Of a DNA stretch of 44,359 nucleotides, positions 40,212 through 44,359 are shown one piece after another. This DNA comes from Pseudarthrobacter sp. C4D7 (GTDB lineage: Bacteria; Actinomycetota; Actinomycetes; Actinomycetales; Micrococcaceae). The translations under genes and the position numbers were made by a program. How positions within the stretch are numbered: the first letter of the stretch is position 1; the number at the start of each line of letters is the position of its first letter. Location of the stretch: contig NZ_JABFMW010000031.1 in the NCBI RefSeq assembly GCF_013359725.1, forward strand, positions 1 to 44,359. Direction: 5' to 3'. The notes below the pieces were generated by a model. It had not been told where the DNA came from, ran no database searches, and saw only the letters and a program-made list of their open reading frames with translations.

Positions 40212-41512
40212 GCCAAGTGCTCCTGCACGCGCTGGACGTACCAGTTGATGAAAGCCTCCACCTGGTATTCGCTCTTCATGTACGGGCCGGGCTCGTAGGC
40301 GGGGCTGGCAGCGCCCTGCTGGCAGAGTTCCACGAACGCCTTGTCCTGGATGTTGGTCTGCTTCCAGGTGTAGGTGAGCTTGTCGAGGTCGTAGTCAACG
40401 CCTTCCTCGGCGTCGTCGGCCACCAGCCAGGTGGTGCGGACCAGGGACTGGTGCTCGTTGATGGGGAAGACGCCGAAGGTGATGACGTGGTCGCCCAGGA
40501 AGTGGAACCAGCTGTTGGGCTGCAGGTGCATGGAGCAGCGGCCCAGGCGGAAGTCACGCAGGTCGCCGAGCAGCTTCTTGGAGAGCCTGCGGCCGTCGGC
40601 CGAGAACGATTCGCCTTCGCCGTCCAGGGATTCGCGGGATATGCGGATACCGGCAATGCGGGTATCGAGTTCCTCAACCACCTCGTAGGGCAGGCCGTAG
40701 CGGCGGCACCGCTCCTCGAGGGAGGCCTGGGCTTGCTTGTTGCGGTCCCAGACCTCTTCGAGGTGGGTCGGGATCAGTCCTTCAGTCAGGCCCCAGGTGG
40801 GGAAGAGCGAGCAGGCAAGTTCCGGGTGCCCGTCGCAGTGGTAGCACTCACGGTTGTTCTCCATGACGAGCTTCCAGTTGCCCTCTTCAATGATGTTCTG
40901 CTGGTAGGCGATCTTCGTCTTGGCGAGGTCGTGGGGTGCGAGGTAGGGCTCGAAGATCTTGGCGGTCTCGTCGAAGTCGGCGGGCGGAACGTCTGCGATG
41001 CAGACGAAGATAAGTCCGGCAACCTCGCGGCTGTGGGCGCGCTTGAGGGCGAAGCAGTTCTTGTCGAACTTGGCTTCGCCGGGGGCGGAGGCGTGGATCA
41101 GGTTGCCCTCGGGCGAATAGGTCCAGGAGTGGTAGCCGCAGACCAGGTTTCCGGTGGAACCGGCGGCTTCAGTGAGGACGCGTGCACCGCGGTGGCGGCA
41201 GACGTTGTGGAGGACGTTGACCCCGCCCTCGTCCGTGCGCAGCACGATCAGGGAGTAGGGGCCGTAGTCGACCGTGATGTAGTCGCCCGGCTCCGGAAGC
41301 TCGGCGACGCTGCCGGCAAAGATCCAGTGCTGGCCGAAGATGGCCTCCATGTCGAGCTTGAAGATGGTGGGGTCGGTGTAGAAGGGGGCATCGAGGGAGT
41401 AGCCCGTGCGCCGCATGGCGAACAGTTCGGTGATTTCAGCCAGCTGCTCGGCGGGCATTGTTGCGGCGAGCTTTCCGCGGGCGCTGAGGGGCGCGTTCAC
41501 TGAGGTAGTCAT
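40208..41512 (-). CDS. gbcA: Rieske oxygenase, predicted glycine betaine monooxygenase (GbcA-like)
   Basis: A 434-residue ring-hydroxylating-oxygenase-type alpha subunit. Rieske ligands are Cys105/His107 (NVCRHRGA) and Cys125/His128 (CGYHSW). The mononuclear iron site is in MENNRECYHCDGHPEL, with His225 and His229 as probable ligands and a distal Asp. It would N-demethylate glycine betaine to dimethylglycine and release formaldehyde. The identification rests on the family plus context: a partner reductase overlapping by four bases, a BCCT transporter, formaldehyde dehydrogenase and dimethylglycine oxidases nearby. Related enzymes act on stachydrine or carnitine, so substrate is not certain. 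The ATG at 41512 has GGAGG six bases upstream. Confidence 0.88.
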   Translation of the reverse strand: MTTSVNAPLSARGKLAATMPAEQLAEITELFAMRRTGYSLDAPFYTDPTIFKLDMEAIFGQHWIFAGSVAELPEPGDYITVDYGPYSLIVLRTDEGGVNVLHNVCRHRGARVLTEAAGSTGNLVCGYHSWTYSPEGNLIHASAPGEAKFDKNCFALKRAHSREVAGLIFVCIADVPPADFDETAKIFEPYLAPHDLAKTKIAYQQNIIEEGNWKLVMENNRECYHCDGHPELACSLFPTWGLTEGLIPTHLEEVWDRNKQAQASLEERCRRYGLPYEVVEELDTRIAGIRISRESLDGEGESFSADGRRLSKKLLGDLRDFRLGRCSMHLQPNSWFHFLGDHVITFGVFPINEHQSLVRTTWLVADDAEEGVDYDLDKLTYTWKQTNIQDKAFVELCQQGAASPAYEPGPYMKSEYQVEAFINWYVQRVQEHLA

Positions 41513-41656
41513 GGGTTTCCTCCCGATCGGGCTGGATATTGAACGAAATGAAGTGATTAAGGAGCAGGTGGGCCACCGGAAAGTTTCCGGGACGTTCTGT
41601 TCGTGAACGGGGGGAGGTCCATCAGTAACAGAGGGATGACTCCAAAGGGAGACTGG

Positions 41657-41720
41657 AAGCATCCAACGCAACAGCGATCACCATATGCAACAGTGTGACT
41701 CCTGCCACGGCCACTGTCAA
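41657..41720 (-). promoter_or_regulatory. gbcA promoter with tandem GTTGC boxes (site D)
   Basis: On the minus strand: -35 TTGACA (41720-41715), 17 bp, -10 CACACT (41697-41692), directly followed by GTTGC (41691-41687; box 1 GTTGC-ATATG-GTGATC) and, after 14 bases, GTTGC (41672-41668). Spacing matches sites A-C. The transcript would have a leader of about 170 nt. The rest of the 350-bp gap to the next gene holds the downstream gene's terminator and no credible ORF. Confidence 0.72.
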
Positions 41721-41794
41721 TGAATTTCAGATATGACGAAAAAGCACCGGGCGAGCGGCCATCCACCCCACGCCAACCTCCGCCCGCCGGCATG

Positions 41795-41831
41795 AAAACG
41801 GCGGCACACCGGGCTGCCGGTGCGCCGCCGT
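41795..41831 (-). terminator. Terminator for the FdhF/YdeP-type gene
   Basis: A 15-bp stem with one mismatch (41798-41812 and 41817-41831, loop GCTG) continues on the minus strand into TTTTC. It lies 32 bases beyond the stop at 41863. Confidence 0.75.
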
Positions 41832-41862
41832 CGCGGGGCTGTTGCAGGGGTCCAACCGCCGG

Positions 41863-44217
41863 CTAAGCGTGGGTACCTGCCAGTTCCCCGGCAGAGGCCT
41901 GGGCCGCCGCCACGTCCTCCTGGTGCGGCTCGAAACGGACGAACATTGCCTTGAAGCCGGGGGTGTTGGACACCCGGGCCACGTTCTCCTTGTGGACCAG
42001 GGCGTTGGCCTCCGGGAAGTACGCGGCGGCGCAGCCCTTCGCGGTGGGGTACGCCACCAGGCGGAACTTGTCCGCCCTGCGGTCCACGCCCTGGAACGTG
42101 CTCACCACGTCCACCAGGTCCCGGTCCTGGAAGCCGGATTCGGCGAGGTCCTCCGGGTGGATCAGAATCACGCGGCGGCCATCCGAGATGCCGCGGTAGC
42201 GGTCGTCCAAACCGTAGAAGGTGGTGTTGTACTGGTCATGGCTGCGGATGGTCTGCAGCACCAGGTGGCCCGGCGGGGGCGTCAGGTATTCCAGCGGGCT
42301 CACCGTGAACCGGCCCCGGCCAATGTCGGTGGCGAAGGACCGGGTGTCCCGCGGCGGGTTGGGCAGCACGAACCCGTTCTTTGTGCGGACCCGCGCGTTG
42401 AAGTCCTCGAACCCCGGCAGGACGCGGGCGATGTGGTCGCGGATCACGTCGTAGTCCTCGGCCATGCCGCGCCAATCCACGGAGTGGTCCGGCCCGAACG
42501 TCGCCTCCGCCATCCGGGCCACGATCACTGGCTCGGCCAGCAGGTGCTCGGAGACGGGGCTGAGGCGTCCCTGGGTGGAGTGGACCACGGACATGGAATC
42601 CTCCACCGACAGGAACTGCGCGCCCTTGGGATGCTTGTCGTCCTTGTCCGTGCGGCCCAGCGTGGGCAGGATCAGCGAGGTGCGGCCGTGCACGATATGC
42701 GAGCGGTTGGGCTTGGTGCTGATGTGCACTGTCAGGCCGATCCGCTGCATTCCCGCTTCAAGGGCTTCGGTGTCGGAACAGGCGAGCGAGAAGTTGCCGC
42801 CCATGGACACGAAGACGTCCACCTCGTCGCGCTCGAACGCCTCCATCGACTCAACAGCGTCGTAGCCGTGGTGCCGCGGTGAGGTAAACCCGAATTCGGC
42901 ATCCAACGCCGCGAGGAGCCACTCTTTCGGCTTCTCCCAGATGCCCATGGTCCGGTCGCCCTGGACGTTGGAGTGCCCGCGGACGGGGCAGGCACCGGCA
43001 CCGGGCTTGCCAAAGTTGCCCTGCAGCAGCAGGACGTTGACCATCTCCTTGATGGTGTCCACGGAGTGCGGCTGCTGCGTTACGCCCAGCGCCCAGCAGA
43101 AGATGGAGGCCTTGGACGCCACCAGCATCCCGGCCACCTTTTCGATCTGCGACCGGGACAGGCCGGTGGCCTTCTCGGTCTCGTCCCAGTCCAGCTGCGC
43201 CCGGGCCTCAAGGTAGGCGTCAAACCCGTCCGTCTGCGCGGCAATGAAGGAATGGTCGACGACGGTTCCCGGGTTTCGTTCTTCGGCCACCAGAAGCAGG
43301 TGGCCCAGCGCCTGGAACAGCGCCAGGTCTCCGCCCACCTTGATCTGCAGGTACTCGTCGGCGAGCGGGGTGCCGCCGCCCACTACGCCGGAGATGGTCT
43401 GCGGGTCTTTGAAGTTGAACAGGCCGGCCTCGGGCAGCGGGTTCACGGCCACCACCTTGCCACCCTTGTCCTTGCATTCCTTCAGCGCCGAGAGCATGCG
43501 CGGATGGTTGGTGCCGGGGTTCTGGCCCACCACGAAGATCAGTTCGGCGTCGTGGATGTCATCGAGGGACACGGTGCCCTTGCCAATGCCGATGGTCGGG
43601 TTCAACGCGGACCCGGACGACTCGTGGCACATGTTGGAGCAGTCCGGCAGGTTGTTGGTGCCCAGCGACCGTGCGAACACCTGATAGAGGAACGCGGTCT
43701 CATTCGCGGTCCGGCCGGAGGTGTAGAAGACGCTGCGGTCCGGCGTGGTCGCACGGAGGTGCTCCCCGATCAACTCAAAGGCGTCAGCCCAGGAAATCGG
43801 CGAATAGTGGGTATCACCCTCCCGGATCACCATCGGTTCGCTGAGCCGGCCCTGGTTGCCCAGCCAGTACTCAGTCTTCCCCGAGAGTTCGGCAATGGAG
43901 TGCCTGGCCCAGAACTCCGCACCCACGGTCCGCAGGGTGCTCTCCTCGGCCACGGCCTTGGCACCGTTCTCGCAGAACTCTGCAGTCTTGCGCTTCTTAT
44001 CCGACTCCGGCCACGCGCAGCCCGGGCAGTCGAACCCGCCGCGCTGGTTCAGCCGGAGCAGGGAATGTGCTGTCCGGGACACGCCGGCCTGCGCCACCGC
44101 GCGCTCCAGGGCAACCATGACGGCCTTGACGCCGGCGGCCTCGGTCTTGGGTTTGTGGACTTCGAGGTTGTCCTCGTTGATGTCCGCGACGGGGGCAGGC
44201 TGCTTGCCGAACTTCAT
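41863..44217 (-). CDS. FdhF/YdeP-family molybdopterin oxidoreductase (formate-dehydrogenase-like)
   Basis: A 784-residue member of the molybdopterin oxidoreductase superfamily. The N-terminus has FDCPGCAWP (Cys64, Cys67) and EFCENGAKAV (Cys82), fewer and differently spaced cysteines than a classical [4Fe-4S] formate dehydrogenase. Cys197 in NMCHESSG is placed to bind molybdenum. Cofactor-binding stretches include FYTSGRTANETAFLYQ, VVGQNPGTNHPRM, VLLLQGNFGKPGAGACPVRG and the C-terminal HDQYNTTFYGLDDRYRG. YdeP relatives are poorly characterised. Beside formaldehyde dehydrogenase and PurU, which both yield formate, oxidation of formate is a sensible guess, not proof. The ATG at 44217 is preceded by GAGGAAG. 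Confidence 0.87.
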   Translation of the reverse strand: MKFGKQPAPVADINEDNLEVHKPKTEAAGVKAVMVALERAVAQAGVSRTAHSLLRLNQRGGFDCPGCAWPESDKKRKTAEFCENGAKAVAEESTLRTVGAEFWARHSIAELSGKTEYWLGNQGRLSEPMVIREGDTHYSPISWADAFELIGEHLRATTPDRSVFYTSGRTANETAFLYQVFARSLGTNNLPDCSNMCHESSGSALNPTIGIGKGTVSLDDIHDAELIFVVGQNPGTNHPRMLSALKECKDKGGKVVAVNPLPEAGLFNFKDPQTISGVVGGGTPLADEYLQIKVGGDLALFQALGHLLLVAEERNPGTVVDHSFIAAQTDGFDAYLEARAQLDWDETEKATGLSRSQIEKVAGMLVASKASIFCWALGVTQQPHSVDTIKEMVNVLLLQGNFGKPGAGACPVRGHSNVQGDRTMGIWEKPKEWLLAALDAEFGFTSPRHHGYDAVESMEAFERDEVDVFVSMGGNFSLACSDTEALEAGMQRIGLTVHISTKPNRSHIVHGRTSLILPTLGRTDKDDKHPKGAQFLSVEDSMSVVHSTQGRLSPVSEHLLAEPVIVARMAEATFGPDHSVDWRGMAEDYDVIRDHIARVLPGFEDFNARVRTKNGFVLPNPPRDTRSFATDIGRGRFTVSPLEYLTPPPGHLVLQTIRSHDQYNTTFYGLDDRYRGISDGRRVILIHPEDLAESGFQDRDLVDVVSTFQGVDRRADKFRLVAYPTAKGCAAAYFPEANALVHKENVARVSNTPGFKAMFVRFEPHQEDVAAAQASAGELAGTHA

Positions 44218-44359
44218 TGTTCCAACTTCCTCGCCGGCACCCGGGAACTCCCGTGCAGGCTGTCTTGTTCATTTGCAGTGGAGGCGCGCCCGGGAAACCC
44301 GCGCGCCCCCCAAGCACACGGGTGCCGACAACGCGAAGGGGGAAACAGAGCCCCCGGTT
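44218..44359. other. Upstream region of the molybdoenzyme gene (window edge)
   Basis: This should hold the minus-strand promoter and 5' leader. An imperfect GC-rich inverted repeat (GGCGCGC and GCGCGCC around 44283-44309, with an inner GGG-AAA-CCC) is visible. No GTTGC-box pair was found. No gene could be supported in the 142 bases to the edge. Confidence 0.35.

Noticed and set aside
38736..40298. 520-codon + strand frame across gbcB
   Set aside because: It is the shadow of a gene with unmistakable FAD, NAD(P)H and 2Fe-2S motifs.

Overview
The window reads as chromosomal DNA of a high-GC actinobacterium, most likely Arthrobacter sensu lato (Micrococcaceae). The reasons are strong G/C bias at third codon positions, GTG and TTG starts, a DUF222/HNH-type fragment at the left edge, and an 830-residue flavin/folate oxidase that matches the dimethylglycine oxidase described from Arthrobacter globiformis. 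This assignment comes from recalled family features, not from a database search. I saw no rRNA, tRNA, CRISPR array, insertion sequence or phage gene.

Left part (1-8460): an HNH-type C-terminus, a metallo-beta-lactamase-fold hydrolase, a DUF2231-Rieske fusion next to a small ABM-fold monooxygenase, a polytopic membrane protein, an Lrp/AsnC regulator divergent from an M20D amidohydrolase plus MHS-type transporter, and an Ala/Pro-rich lipoprotein with a papain-like domain.

Glyoxylate/allantoin block (8526-15520): hyi-glxR-gcl-glxK-allB plus a winged-helix protein, all on +. The route runs from allantoin opening and glyoxylate condensation to tartronate semialdehyde and then to phosphoglycerate. 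A second purine block (uraD-uraH, then an IclR regulator) lies at 22163-24040. Both blocks have a promoter carrying a pair of TTCC..GCGGAA-type palindromes, so the IclR protein is a good candidate for their common repressor.

Between them lie bcp, a convergent MFS exporter, a 38-codon small-protein candidate, and a tightly overlapping four-gene cassette (18329-22149). The cassette encodes a response regulator fused to a SpoIIE/PP2C phosphatase, a BcsA-like glycosyltransferase with an unusual ~150-residue helical insert, a STAS anti-anti-sigma protein and an HATPase anti-sigma-type kinase. This looks like a polysaccharide synthase built into its own partner-switching circuit, and it is the most system-like unusual object here.

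Right part (24041-44359): a glycine-betaine/one-carbon island. A BCCT transporter and an MFS transporter bring in methylated amines. GbcA/GbcB (Rieske oxygenase and reductase) would remove the first methyl group as formaldehyde, which FdhA oxidises. Two dimethylglycine-oxidase-type flavoproteins would remove the later methyl groups onto tetrahydrofolate. A FolD-like protein, an FchA-type cyclohydrolase and PurU would carry methylene-THF to formate, and an FdhF/YdeP-type molybdoenzyme may act at the end. Four promoters in this island (24169, 32804, 34611 and, on the minus strand, 41720) share one architecture: TTGAC(A/T), 17 bp, a CAC-type -10, then GTTGC-N14-GTTG(C/A). This suggests one regulon. 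The FolD homologue lacks the catalytic lysine of the cyclohydrolase reaction, which fits its overlap with a separate cyclohydrolase gene. A divergent GntR regulator with ATATATC palindromes probably controls the purU-dmg-folD operon.
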